Counted from the stretch's first letter, positions 24,399 to 32,718 are shown. The stretch: DNA of 64,000 nt from CAG-791 sp963657295 (GCA_963657295.1 CAVKMX010000001.1:3850-67849), one strand, 5' to 3'. Program-made: numbers and translations. Notes: generated by a model from the sequence alone, not told the origin.

Positions 24399-25250
24399 TT
24401 AACCCTTGACGCCGCCGGCTGAAATACCGTCGATGAAGGAATCCTGTGCGCAGAAGAACACGATCAGGGACGGAATGATGGAGATCAGGGACATGGCAAG
24501 GATACGGTTCCACTGGAAGCCGACATCACCGTCCATCGACATACGCAGGTAAATGGAGTTGGTGTACTTCTCCATATCGGAGATGTAGATCAACGGACCC
24601 ATGAAGTCATTGGAGGTCCACATGAACTGGAACAGTGCGCAGGACACCAGGGACGGCTTCAGCATGGGAACGATGACATGCCAGAGGGTCTGTACGCAGT
24701 TGCAGCCGTCAATCTTGGCAGCCTCCTCCAGCTCCTTCGGCACGCCGCGCAGGAACTGAATCAGCATGAAGACGAAATAGGTGTCGGTTGCGAACAGGGA
24801 CGGAACGACCAGAGGCAGATAGGAATTGGTCCAGCCCCACTTGTTGAACATGATGTACTGCGGTGCATTCAGGACAACCTGCGGAAGGAAGAGCGTTGCC
24901 ATCATCAGGGAGAACATCAGGCCCTTCCCCTTAAAGTTGAATCTGGCAAAGCCGTAGGCCGTCACCGTTGCGGATACCACCGTGAAGATCACCTTCGGAA
25001 GAACGATCTTATAGGTGTTCAGCATGGACGTGATCAGATTGATCTTGCCGCCGTAGTTCTTGAAGGCCTCCTTGTAACCGTCGAACACCGGATTCTTGGG
25101 CCAGAACCAGGCACTGGTGAAGATCTCGGAATTCGTCTTGAACGTCGCACCCACCATCCAGATCAGCGGATACACCATGATAAAGCCGACTGCGATCAGG
25201 AGAATGTAGCGAATTACCGTACTGACTTTTCTCTTTTGTTCTCTTGTCAT
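24399..25250 (-). CDS. Sugar ABC transporter permease, MalG type
   Basis: The 283-residue inner-membrane protein has about six hydrophobic segments, beginning V-I-R-Y-I-L-L-I-A-V-G, and the E-A-A-K-I-D-G-C coupling-loop motif that contacts the ATPase. It ends with the G-I-S-A-G-G-V-K-G tail usual for this family. It works with the MalF-type permease seven bases upstream and the binding protein at 26667. No ATPase gene is in the window, so a shared MsmK-type ATPase is likely. Confidence 0.92.
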   Translation of the reverse strand: MTREQKRKVSTVIRYILLIAVGFIMVYPLIWMVGATFKTNSEIFTSAWFWPKNPVFDGYKEAFKNYGGKINLITSMLNTYKIVLPKVIFTVVSATVTAYGFARFNFKGKGLMFSLMMATLFLPQVVLNAPQYIMFNKWGWTNSYLPLVVPSLFATDTYFVFMLIQFLRGVPKELEEAAKIDGCNCVQTLWHVIVPMLKPSLVSCALFQFMWTSNDFMGPLIYISDMEKYTNSIYLRMSMDGDVGFQWNRILAMSLISIIPSLIVFFCAQDSFIDGISAGGVKG

Positions 25251-25256
25251 GGAATT

Positions 25257-26159
25257 CTACCTCCCATCCTCGTCAGAGTAGTAAACCCACTTCTTCTGAC
25301 TTGCAAAAGCAATTCCGGTCAATGCACATACGATGACGAACAGAACCCAGGCCTGGGCGCTGGCCATACCCATCTTATGCCGGAGGAATGCATTGTTGTA
25401 AATCAATACGGAGATCAGCGTGGTCGCACCGTTGGGTCCGCCCTTTGTCACGAGGAACGGTCCGTTGAACTCCTGGAAGGCCTGACAGAGCTGTGTGATC
25501 AGGTTGTAGAAAATAACCGGTGTGATCATCGGAACGGTAATCTTGAAGAACTGCGTCCACTTGCCGGCTCCGTCAATGGACGCCGCCTCATACAGATCCT
25601 GCGGCACGCCCTTCAGCGCTGCAAGGAAAATAACCATGGCCGAACCAAACTGCCACACGCGGAGCAGTACGATGACCGCCAGAGCACCGTTGTCGCTCGC
25701 CATCCAGTTGATCTTCGGCGCACCGAAGGCTGTGATGACCGTGTTGATCAGACCGTCTGTGTTGAAGACTGCTCTCCACAGAATGGCGATGGCAATGGAG
25801 CCTCCCAGAATGGAGGGAATGTAATATGCCGTACGGAAGAAGTTCACGCCCTTGAGCTTGAAATTCAGGATGAATGCGATAAACAGCGCAAACGCCAGCT
25901 TCAGCGGCACATCGAAAATCGCATACTTAAAAGTCACCCTGAAGGCGCGGAGAATGTCCTCGTCCGTGAAAATCTTGGTGTAGTTCATCAGGCCATACTT
26001 ACTGATCCCGCTGAACATGTCGTAGTCTGTAAAGCTGTAATACAGGGACGATGCGAACGGATACACCTTGAACAGGAGAAATCCGATCAGCCATGGTAGT
26101 ACAAACAGAAAACCAATGTTCTCTGACAGAAGCTTGCTGAAGCTCTTCTTCTGGTTCAT
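25257..26159 (-). CDS. Sugar ABC transporter permease, MalF type
   Basis: The 300-residue protein has an N-terminal F-V-L-P-W-L-I-G-F-L-L-F membrane segment, the P-S-I-L-G-G-S-I-A periplasmic region and the E-A-A-S-I-D-G-A coupling motif. It forms the heterodimeric channel with the MalG-type protein. Its ATG overlaps the stop of the 121-residue protein gene upstream by four bases. Confidence 0.92.
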   Translation of the reverse strand: MNQKKSFSKLLSENIGFLFVLPWLIGFLLFKVYPFASSLYYSFTDYDMFSGISKYGLMNYTKIFTDEDILRAFRVTFKYAIFDVPLKLAFALFIAFILNFKLKGVNFFRTAYYIPSILGGSIAIAILWRAVFNTDGLINTVITAFGAPKINWMASDNGALAVIVLLRVWQFGSAMVIFLAALKGVPQDLYEAASIDGAGKWTQFFKITVPMITPVIFYNLITQLCQAFQEFNGPFLVTKGGPNGATTLISVLIYNNAFLRHKMGMASAQAWVLFVIVCALTGIAFASQKKWVYYSDEDGR

Positions 26160-26521
26160 ACATCTGCCTCCTCATTCGTGATAACTTTCTGCTGCAATTC
26201 CGGAAGGAAGTCCTCAAAATGCTCCGGATTCAATGCTCCGGTTCTGCTCCCTCGAACAAGAACCTCAGCAAACGTCTGCCGGTCAGTCCCGGAAAGGAAG
26301 GAAAAGTCCCCCTCCCTTCTGCGTCTGTCGATCAATTCCCCGACGGACCTGCGCAGCAGCAGCTGCAGGGCGCGGTAATGCTCGAAAATCTCCTCGCTCA
26401 TTGCCTCCAGGACCTGAACCATAAGGAGCATCCGATCCGGATCCGAAGCCTGTGTGTTCTCAAAATAACGGACAATCCCGGCATAATTGGCCTTGTCCTT
26501 CACTGCCTCTCTGACATCCAT
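26156..26521 (-). CDS. Uncharacterised 121-residue protein in the sugar transporter operon
   Basis: The gene lies between the solute-binding protein and the permeases, with AAAGGAAC before its ATG and an ATGA overlap with the next gene, so it is very likely translated. The protein is soluble, highly charged and probably helical (A-M-S-E-E-I-F-E-H-Y-R, R-R-S-V-G-E-L-I-D-R-R), without a signal peptide, membrane segment or Cys pair. I do not recognise the family. Coupling to the permease suggests a cytoplasmic partner of the transporter, but that is inference. Confidence 0.7.
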   Translation of the reverse strand: MDVREAVKDKANYAGIVRYFENTQASDPDRMLLMVQVLEAMSEEIFEHYRALQLLLRRSVGELIDRRRREGDFSFLSGTDRQTFAEVLVRGSRTGALNPEHFEDFLPELQQKVITNEEADV

Positions 26522-26561
26522 CCCGCTGTTCCTTTCGGTCCTTTCCTTCGGTGTCCGCCCG

Positions 26562-26626
26562 CACTGCTGCGGCTCTTCCGCAGCAATGCACCGGAGAAGT
26601 CCCCCTCGGGTTCGCTCTCCGGTGCA
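26562..26626 (-). other. Two stem-loops downstream of the solute-binding protein gene
   Basis: TGCACCGGAGA...TCTCCGGTGCA (26587-26626) and a smaller GCTGCGG/CCGCAGC hairpin lie in the 145-base gap after the binding-protein stop. There is no T-run. Such hairpins often protect the upstream message and let the binding protein be made in excess over the permeases. Confidence 0.6.
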
Positions 26627-26666
26627 GCCGCATGTCTGCCGCTCTGCCGCCGTAAGCCTTATGCCA

Positions 26667-28037
26667 TCAGTTGCCGAGTGTCTCGTTCACGCCGTCGAGC
26701 AGGGCCTGTGCCGCCTGTGCTGCGTCATAATCGTGTGTGCTCAGCTTGCCGAAGACCTTGTAGTACACGCCGTCCGGGTTAGCCTTCAGATCGTTGTGCT
26801 CGAACTTGCTGTCCAGAGGGAACTTGCTGTAGGCCAGAACCTTGCTGTTCGCCTCCTTGACGATGTCATCGCCCAGTCCCTTCTCATCCAGCACGGCGAG
26901 GGCTGCTGCAGAGCAGGGAATGCCGCGCTCGGTGCCGCAGATCTCAACACCTTCCGGATCGTTGAGCAGGTAGTTGATCAGCATTGCTGCTTCCTTCGGA
27001 TGCTCCGAGGTTGCCGATACGGCAAGACCCATGGAGATCTTCGTGAAGCCTCCGTTGTAGTCGCCGAACTTGAGGAACTCACCGATGACGAACTCCTGTC
27101 CGGGCTTGTTGGTGCTCTCTGCAACCGCCTTCTGGAACTTGGATGCGGAGGAATCCCACTCATAGATGCCGGCGTATTTGCCGTCAATCCACTTTGCATT
27201 CTTATCCAGGGAATCCGCCATGTCGCCGTTGATGACAGCCAGGGTCGGGATCACGTGTCCATCCTCCAGCTTGTTGATGAACTCCATACCCTCTGCGATC
27301 TCATCGGCTGTGTACTGAACCTGGCCGTCCTCTACCCATGCCTTTCCGTAAACAGACTCAAGATAGTAGACCAGGAAGAGCATCCGGTCGTACTCGCCCA
27401 GAGCCAGCGGATAATAATCCTCGTCATAGGCCTTGAAGGCCTCGCCGGCTGCGAACAGAGACTCTTCATCGGTAGGAATGTCCACGCCGACCTCATCGAA
27501 GGTCGTCTTGTTCCAGTAGAACAGACGTCCTGTCAGAGCTACCGGAACCGCCATCAGCTTGCCGTCTGCCTTGCACAGTTCCAGGGAATCCTCCGGGAAC
27601 TGGGTGAGGTCCAGAACATCGGCGTAATCCTCCAGGTTGGCGAAGTTCGTGCCGTTGCCGCTGTAGGATTCGATCCAGTTCCAGTTGATCTGCATGACAT
27701 CCGCTGCGTTTCCGCCCATGATGTTGAGAGCCTGCTTCTCCTCCCAGCCGGACCATGCGCCGTACTCGGTGGTCACCGTGATGTACGGATACTTCTCCAT
27801 GAATGCAGCGACCGCAGCCTCGGTTGCCTCGTGGCGGCTGTCTCCGCCCCACCAGGAGAACTTGATCTCAACCGGCTCCTGACTGTCTGACGACGATGCA
27901 TCTGCCGATGCGGATGTGTCCTTGGACGCTGCATCCGTGCTCTCCGTGCCGGAGGTGGAACCTCCGCAGGCTGCCACAGACAGAGCCATCATCGACGCAA
28001 GCGCCAAAGACATGACCTTCTTTACATTCTTCTTCAT
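26667..28037 (-). CDS. Sugar ABC transporter solute-binding lipoprotein (family 1)
   Basis: The 456-residue protein begins with a lysine-rich signal peptide and an A-A-C-G-G lipobox, so it is anchored outside the membrane by a lipidated Cys near residue 24. A Ser/Asp-rich linker follows, then the family 1 pattern K-F-S-W-W-G-G and V-M-Q-I-N-W-N-W. The context (GH28, GH105, pectinesterase) suggests that it binds oligogalacturonides or rhamnogalacturonan pieces. Expression starts at the consensus promoter at 28223-28251. Confidence 0.92.
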   Translation of the reverse strand: MKKNVKKVMSLALASMMALSVAACGGSTSGTESTDAASKDTSASADASSSDSQEPVEIKFSWWGGDSRHEATEAAVAAFMEKYPYITVTTEYGAWSGWEEKQALNIMGGNAADVMQINWNWIESYSGNGTNFANLEDYADVLDLTQFPEDSLELCKADGKLMAVPVALTGRLFYWNKTTFDEVGVDIPTDEESLFAAGEAFKAYDEDYYPLALGEYDRMLFLVYYLESVYGKAWVEDGQVQYTADEIAEGMEFINKLEDGHVIPTLAVINGDMADSLDKNAKWIDGKYAGIYEWDSSASKFQKAVAESTNKPGQEFVIGEFLKFGDYNGGFTKISMGLAVSATSEHPKEAAMLINYLLNDPEGVEICGTERGIPCSAAALAVLDEKGLGDDIVKEANSKVLAYSKFPLDSKFEHNDLKANPDGVYYKVFGKLSTHDYDAAQAAQALLDGVNETLGN

Positions 28038-28118
28038 AACAATCCCCTTTTACCTCTCTTGTGTGCTCCCTCGTTGTCGGTTTTCATCACGAAACCCATC
28101 AGCGTTGCCTCATTAATC

Positions 28119-28132
28119 TGCAAAGGTTTGCA
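28119..28132. promoter_or_regulatory. LacI-family operator candidate in the transporter leader
   Basis: TGCAAAGGTTTGCA is a palindrome with perfect 6-base arms around a 2-base centre. It lies about 85 bases downstream of the transporter transcription start, where a bound repressor would act as a roadblock. Confidence 0.65.
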
Positions 28133-28222
28133 CACTTTTCGAAAAAATAATGCATCTTCCAACTCCGGTGAGGTCCTTTTCACCGTCCGCCGAAATCCAT
28201 GCACATTTTCTGTTACAAGCCG

Positions 28223-28251
28223 ATTATAGTATTGTCCATATTGCTTGTCAA
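28223..28251 (-). promoter_or_regulatory. Consensus promoter of the sugar transporter operon
   Basis: TTGACA (plus 28246-28251) and TATAAT (28223-28228) match the sigma-A consensus exactly with 17-base spacing. The leader to the ATG is about 180 bases. Confidence 0.88.
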
Positions 28252-28298
28252 TCATGTGATTTTCACGTTTTTTATAGTGCTTTTGTCATTTTTTGCGG

Positions 28299-28328
28299 AT
28301 TGGTTTTCCGGAACACATCTGGTAGAAT
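28299..28328 (+). promoter_or_regulatory. Promoter of the GH105 gene
   Basis: TTGGTT near 28299 and TAGAAT at 28323-28328, about 17-18 bases apart. The operator at 28336 begins at the expected transcription start. Confidence 0.65.
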
Positions 28329-28335
28329 TACGAGG

Positions 28336-28349
28336 TGCAAACGTTTGAA
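28336..28349. promoter_or_regulatory. LacI-family operator candidate at the GH105 promoter
   Basis: TGCAAACGTTTGAA contains the perfect palindrome CAAACGTTTG with a CG centre typical of LacI-family sites. It covers the likely start of transcription. A CcpA catabolite site is an alternative reading. Confidence 0.65.
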
Positions 28350-28402
28350 TGGCATACCCACTGATCAAATTGTCGCAAAATAAGTATATGAGGATATGTA
28401 TT

Positions 28403-29539
28403 ATGGATATTTTGGATCATTACATTGACCAGCTGCTGGCAAAAAGCAGTCCGCAGGCACCGATCTGGAACATCGAGAAGCTCCGCAAGGGGGCAAAGCC
28501 TTCCTGGAATTACATCGACGGCTGTATGATCAAGGCCATCCTTGAGCTCTACCAGCTCCGCGGGAATGAGCAATATCTGCAGTTTGCAGATGCCTTCATT
28601 GATTACTTCGTTCAGGAGGACGGCTCTATCCTTTCCTATGATCCGAAGGAATACAATCTCGACAATGTCAATGCCGGCAAAACGCTCTTCGATCTGTACC
28701 GCATCACCGGCAAGGAAAAATACCGGAAAGCCATCGACACCGTGTACAGTCAGCTGGAGGGACAGCCCCGGACTCCGGAGGGTAGCTTCTGGCACAAGCT
28801 GATCTATCCGAACCAGATCTGGCTGGACGGTCTGTACATGGCGCAGCCCTTCTATATGCAGTATGAGCTCACCTTCCATGACGGCCGGAACTGCGCCGAC
28901 GTCATCCGGCAGTTTCTGACGGTATATGAGAAGCTGCGCGATCTTCGGAACGGCCTGTATTACCATGCCTACGACGCCTCCCGGGAGAGCTTCTGGTGCG
29001 ACAGGGTCACCGGCCTCTCCGACAGCTTCTGGCTCCGGGCCATCGGCTGGTACGCCATGGCTCTGGTGGATACCTGGGAGATTCTGCCTGCCTCCCGCTC
29101 TGAGGAAAAGGAAACGCTCGGCCGGATCTACCGAGAGCTCATCGACGCAATGCTCCCCTATCAGGATGCTGAGACCGGCATGTGGTATCAGGTGGTCAAC
29201 CGCGGCGGCATTGCACCGAACTACCTGGAGACCTCCGGCTCCGCCATCTTCGCCTATGCGATCCTGAAGAGTGTCCGCCTGGGACTTTTGGCGGATTCCT
29301 TCCGTGCTCACGGCCGCAGAGCCTTCGAGGGGATCTGCCGGAAATATCTGTCGGAGAAGGACGGCGAGCTCCAGCTGGGCGGCATCTGTCTCGTGGCGGG
29401 ACTCGGCAACAAGCAGATGCGCGAGGGAACCTTTGATTATTATATGCGCGAGCCCATCGTGCAGAACGACGCGAAGGGCGTGGCGCCCCTGATCCTCGCC
29501 TACATTGAGATCCTGCAGGCCGGACAGTCAAACAGCTGA
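28403..29539 (+). CDS. GH105 unsaturated rhamnogalacturonyl/galacturonyl hydrolase
   Basis: The 378-residue protein has the alpha/alpha-barrel pattern of the YteR/YesR family: P-S-W-N-Y-I-D-G-C near the N-terminus, the D-G-L-Y-M-A-Q-P-F segment and R-A-I-G-W-Y-A-M-A-L-V-D in the middle. These enzymes hydrate the double bond of the unsaturated uronate left by pectate or rhamnogalacturonan lyases and release it. The ATG at 28403 follows AGGATATG; in-frame ATGs at 28349 and 28388 are alternatives but the first lies in the operator. No signal peptide is present, so it is cytoplasmic. It faces away from the transporter operon. Confidence 0.9.
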   Translation: MDILDHYIDQLLAKSSPQAPIWNIEKLRKGAKPSWNYIDGCMIKAILELYQLRGNEQYLQFADAFIDYFVQEDGSILSYDPKEYNLDNVNAGKTLFDLYRITGKEKYRKAIDTVYSQLEGQPRTPEGSFWHKLIYPNQIWLDGLYMAQPFYMQYELTFHDGRNCADVIRQFLTVYEKLRDLRNGLYYHAYDASRESFWCDRVTGLSDSFWLRAIGWYAMALVDTWEILPASRSEEKETLGRIYRELIDAMLPYQDAETGMWYQVVNRGGIAPNYLETSGSAIFAYAILKSVRLGLLADSFRAHGRRAFEGICRKYLSEKDGELQLGGICLVAGLGNKQMREGTFDYYMREPIVQNDAKGVAPLILAYIEILQAGQSNS

Positions 29540-29567
29540 GGCTCAGCCAACAGCTGGGACAGAAACG

Positions 29568-29624
29568 AAAAAAGCCTTGTATTTTCAACGAATTCCGAGG
29601 AAACGTTGGAAATACAAGGCTTTA
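29568..29624 (-). terminator. Intrinsic terminator of the tRNA-Leu gene
   Basis: AAAGCCTTGTATTT...AAATACAAGGCTTTTTT forms a long stem with a T-run on the minus strand directly after the tRNA. It may also slow transcription arriving from GH105. Confidence 0.88.
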
Positions 29625-29628
29625 AAAA

Positions 29629-29712
29629 TGCCGCCAGCGGGAATCGAACCCGCACTTCGTCGCCGAAACGGGATTTTAAGTCCCGCGCGTCTACCAGTTC
29701 CGCCATGGCGGC
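29629..29712 (-). tRNA. tRNA-Leu (TAA anticodon)
   Basis: A class II tRNA of 84 bases with a GCCGCCA/TGGCGGC acceptor stem, a long variable arm and GGTTCGATTC in the T arm. The anticodon loop within GGGACTTAAAATCCC gives TAA, reading UUA and UUG. CCA is not encoded. Confidence 0.95.
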
Positions 29713-29725
29713 ACAGCACCTGTCT

Positions 29726-29753
29726 ATTATAGGCCATTCGCGTGGTTTTTCAA
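29726..29753 (-). promoter_or_regulatory. Promoter of tRNA-Leu
   Basis: TTGAAA and a perfect TATAAT spaced by 16 bases, ending 14 bases before the tRNA 5' end. Confidence 0.7.
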
Positions 29754-29815
29754 GAGGGCGGACCCTCCGGCGCTTTCTTCCGTCTGCAGCGGTTACTGTA
29801 CAGACGCCCGCCGGT

Positions 29816-29853
29816 GACGGGTCCTGGCGGAGCTGTCCGTCCCGGGGACGTTC
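29816..29853. repeat. 38-bp GC-rich dispersed repeat, copy B
   Basis: Nearly identical to 7175-7212. On the minus strand it begins 43 bases after the rho stop codon, so both copies lie just behind a minus-strand gene in the same orientation. Confidence 0.75.
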
Positions 29854-29895
29854 TCAGAATCGCCGTGCCGGTCAGGGTGCCGTCATGGTACCGGT

Positions 29896-31689
29896 TCAGA
29901 AGCTCCACATGTGCTTCTTCACCATGCTGACAAACTCTCCGTTGCTCCTGGTTCTGGCAAAGAGATCCAGCACACTGTCGGTGGCCTCCTCGCCCCTGGA
30001 GCCGATGAAGGCCTTGCGGATGATGGCCACGCTCTCTCTTTCGTCCGGCGTAAGGAGCAGGTCGTCTCTTCTGGTTCCCGACTTTGCAAGATCCACAGCC
30101 GGGAAGATCCGTCTCTCCGAAAGCTTGCGGTTCAGGATCAGCTCCATGTTGCCGGTTCCCTTGAATTCCTCATATACCACGTCGTCCATCTTCGAGCCCG
30201 TCTCGATCAGCGCCGTGGCGAGGATGGTAAGCGATCCGCCCTCCCGCATGTTCCTTGCGGCACCGAAAAACCGCTTGGGCATATGCAGTGCAACGGGATC
30301 CAGGCCGCCGGAGAGCGTCCTCCCGCTCGAGGGCTCCGTCAGATTGTAGGCTCTCGTCAGTCTGGTGATGGAATCCAGGAGGATCATCACATCCTTCTTG
30401 CTCTCCACCAGGCGCTTGGCCCGCTCAATGGTCATCTCCGCCACTCTCTTGTGATGATCCGGGAGCTCATCGAACGTGGAATAGATCACCTCAACATTCG
30501 GGCCCTCCAGAGCCTCGCGAATGTCCGTCACCTCTTCCGGGCGCTCGTCAATCAGCAGGATGATAAGATGGATGTCCGGGTTGTTGGACTTGACCGATTT
30601 CGCCACCTCCTTGAGCAGCGTTGTCTTGCCGGCCTTCGGCGGGGAAACAATCATGCCGCGCTGGCCCTTTCCGACAGGACACATCAGATCCATGACGCGC
30701 ATGGCGACCGATGCGCCCGGCTTCTCCAGACGAATGCGGTCGTCCGGAAAAATCGGCGTCATGTCCTCGAAATTGTACCGTTTCTTGGATTCCTCCGGGC
30801 TGAGGCCGTTGATGGCCGTCACGTAAAGAAGAGCCGAGAATTTCTCGTTCTGATTGCGGACACGCAGGCCGCCCTCCACGATATCGCCGGTTTTCAGATT
30901 AAAGCGCCGGATCTGGCTGGGCGCAACGTACACATCGTTGTCTCCCGGCATGTAATTGGCAGACCGGATAAAGCCGTATCCATCCTGCAGCACCTCCAGA
31001 ATGCCCCTGGCCTTGTCCCCGCTGTCCAGATCCGGATTGATCTCATTTTTGTGGACAATCTGCTGGTCCGGACGGACCAGTCCGTGCCGCGCATAGCGCC
31101 CTGCGGTAGCTGCGGATACCGCGTCCTGCCGGGCAGGCCTTCCCTCGGCCCCCTTTTCTCCCGGAGCGGACGTCCCGCGCGCGGGCTGCTCGCGGACAGC
31201 AGCTTCCCTGGACTGCTCATGAACGGCGGATTCCCGGCCGGCGGTTTCCTGTGCAGCTCCTTCCCGAATCGGCTGCTCACGAACGGCGGATTCCCGGGGC
31301 TGCTGTGTCCCGTCCTGCTCCTCTGCCGAGCTCCTTCCGCTTCTCTCCGGCCCGTTTCCGCCGGCCTCGGCCTGGTCCCTCCGTTCTCTGCCCCTTCGGC
31401 TCTCTGCCGGGCCGCCGGGTCTCCCCGCTGTTTTCCTGCCATGGCGCCCATGAACCGGTCTGGACGAAGCTTCCGCCGGGCCGGAGCCCTCTGTCTGGCT
31501 CCTCTCCTCCTTCTCTCTGGCCGCCCGCTCCTGCAGCACCTTCTCATCCTCTGCCTGATCCAGCTGCAGCAGCATTTCCACGATCTGCTCTTTTCTGGTC
31601 CTTGCAGGGATCTTCATGTCTCTGCTGTCTGCAATCGCCTTCAGATCCTTGACCTGCAGAGACTCGTACATTTCCTTTGACATTCTCAT
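29896..31689 (-). CDS. rho: Transcription termination factor Rho
   Basis: Rho is the hexameric RNA helicase that ends transcription at untranslated C-rich RNA. The order is: an N-terminal Rho-N helix region (V-K-D-L-K-A-I-A), a roughly 150-residue low-complexity insert rich in Arg, Glu and Ala, the RNA-binding cold-shock-like domain (G-F-I-R-S-A-N-Y-M-P-G-D-N-D-V-Y-V), and the ATPase core with the P-loop P-P-K-A-G-K-T-T-L-L near residue 353 and L-I-D-E-R-P-E-E-V. The length of 597 residues exceeds the usual 420 because of the insert. The ATG at 31689 follows AAGGGTGG; the frame is open up to 32070 but that part is leader. Confidence 0.95.
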   Translation of the reverse strand: MRMSKEMYESLQVKDLKAIADSRDMKIPARTRKEQIVEMLLQLDQAEDEKVLQERAAREKEERSQTEGSGPAEASSRPVHGRHGRKTAGRPGGPAESRRGRERRDQAEAGGNGPERSGRSSAEEQDGTQQPRESAVREQPIREGAAQETAGRESAVHEQSREAAVREQPARGTSAPGEKGAEGRPARQDAVSAATAGRYARHGLVRPDQQIVHKNEINPDLDSGDKARGILEVLQDGYGFIRSANYMPGDNDVYVAPSQIRRFNLKTGDIVEGGLRVRNQNEKFSALLYVTAINGLSPEESKKRYNFEDMTPIFPDDRIRLEKPGASVAMRVMDLMCPVGKGQRGMIVSPPKAGKTTLLKEVAKSVKSNNPDIHLIILLIDERPEEVTDIREALEGPNVEVIYSTFDELPDHHKRVAEMTIERAKRLVESKKDVMILLDSITRLTRAYNLTEPSSGRTLSGGLDPVALHMPKRFFGAARNMREGGSLTILATALIETGSKMDDVVYEEFKGTGNMELILNRKLSERRIFPAVDLAKSGTRRDDLLLTPDERESVAIIRKAFIGSRGEEATDSVLDLFARTRSNGEFVSMVKKHMWSF

Positions 31690-32067
31690 GAATCCACCCT
31701 TGTAACGATCGTCGCTCCACACTGCCTGCGCACTGCTCCTCTCCTGCCGTACAGCAGGAACGAACACCGGCTCCCCCTCCGGCAGCCGGCCCTTCGGCGC
31801 TCTCCCCGTTCTGAGGATTCCGCCCCCGGTGCGGCATTTGCAGCATACCGTACCGGAGCGTAGCCTGCCGCAGCAGGCTGCACCGGTGGAGGTTCTCACA
31901 ATATTGCGGTGCCGCCCTTTGAAGCCGACCGTATTTATCTTCTGATAGTGTGGGATCGAATCTATTGCCCGAACCTTCGGGCCTGATATGATGACTCGCC
32001 GGTGTCTGCGCTGTCCCGGTCTGTACGCTGCAGTGCCTGCATACATTCCGCGCAGGAAACATCCGGC
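31690..32067 (-). other. Long 5' leader of rho
   Basis: About 380 bases lie between the predicted transcription start and the rho ATG. No gene is supported here, although the rho frame is open through it. Rho mRNAs in other bacteria have long leaders for autogenous termination, which could apply here. Several local hairpins are present, for example AGCCTGCTGCGGCAGGCT. Confidence 0.5.
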
Positions 32068-32074
32068 CAAGCCG

Positions 32075-32104
32075 ATTATAGGACGCAGCCTGCGATGCTG
32101 TCAA
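32075..32104 (-). promoter_or_regulatory. Consensus promoter of rho
   Basis: TTGACA (plus 32099-32104) and TATAAT (32075-32080) match the consensus exactly with an 18-base spacer. The -35 box overlaps the stop codon region of the DUF4364 gene. Confidence 0.82.
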
Positions 32105-32616
32105 CGAAGAAGTGTTCCGAGAAGCTGCTGGTAAACCTCGCTGCTCTGCTGCTTCCATCCGGCCACCGCTTTTTTCGCGGTCTCCTCATCCGGAACCGAC
32201 AGATCAATGGACAGAATAGGATGTCCGTTCTCCCGCACCACCAGGTGCGCCGTGTAATCCTCCAGCGTGGAGCGATAATATTCCCCCAGGATGGCCTCTT
32301 CGTTGGTAATCTCACGTCCCATATCCTTCAGATAGGTGCGGATCTGCTGCTTGATGCTGTCTGAGAGCTGCCCTGCAAAAAAGCCCAGGGTCTCCTCTCC
32401 CTCCGCCGTGATCTGCAGGAAGGTCTTGCCGCCCATGCTCTTCTCTGCCACAAACCCGTTCTTCTCGATCTCTTCATAGGTCTGCAGCAGGGTTTCAAAA
32501 TTCGCAGCATAGCCATTTTCGATGAGAAAGGAGCTGGTGCGCGGCATGGCGATCTCGCCGCCGGCCCGGTCCAGCATGTACAATATGATCAGCTTGTAAA
32601 TTGCAACCGGCTCCAT
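32101..32616 (-). CDS. DUF4364 family protein
   Basis: The 171-residue protein resembles DUF4364, a clostridial family of PadR/winged-helix-like proteins: Y-K-L-I-I-L-Y-M-L-D-R-A near the N-terminus, L-Q-T-Y-E-E-I-E-K-N-G-F and I-T-A-E-G-E-E-T-L. The pattern of the first 90 residues suits a winged-helix DNA-binding domain. AGGAGGGGAA sits before the ATG at 32616, so the upstream in-frame start at 32661 is rejected. The biological role is unknown; it precedes rho but rho has its own promoter. Confidence 0.75.
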   Translation of the reverse strand: MEPVAIYKLIILYMLDRAGGEIAMPRTSSFLIENGYAANFETLLQTYEEIEKNGFVAEKSMGGKTFLQITAEGEETLGFFAGQLSDSIKQQIRTYLKDMGREITNEEAILGEYYRSTLEDYTAHLVVRENGHPILSIDLSVPDEETAKKAVAGWKQQSSEVYQQLLGTLLR

Positions 32617-32718
32617 TTCCCCTCCTTTCCACGGCCCTTCCCATTCCATCTGCGTGTTCATGTCGGTATTCCTTCTCCGTTCCGGCTCCCCGCCCGGCGC
32701 ATCGTCCTTCAGACGCCG

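Noticed and set aside
28034..28255. 73-codon minus-strand frame before the transporter binding protein
   Set aside because: It starts at the -35 box of the consensus promoter, contains the operator and overlaps the next start; it is leader DNA.
31690..32070. N-terminal extension of Rho by about 125 residues
   Set aside because: Although the frame is open, the conserved Rho N-terminus starts at 31689 behind a ribosome binding site, and the extension is Arg/Cys-rich noise.
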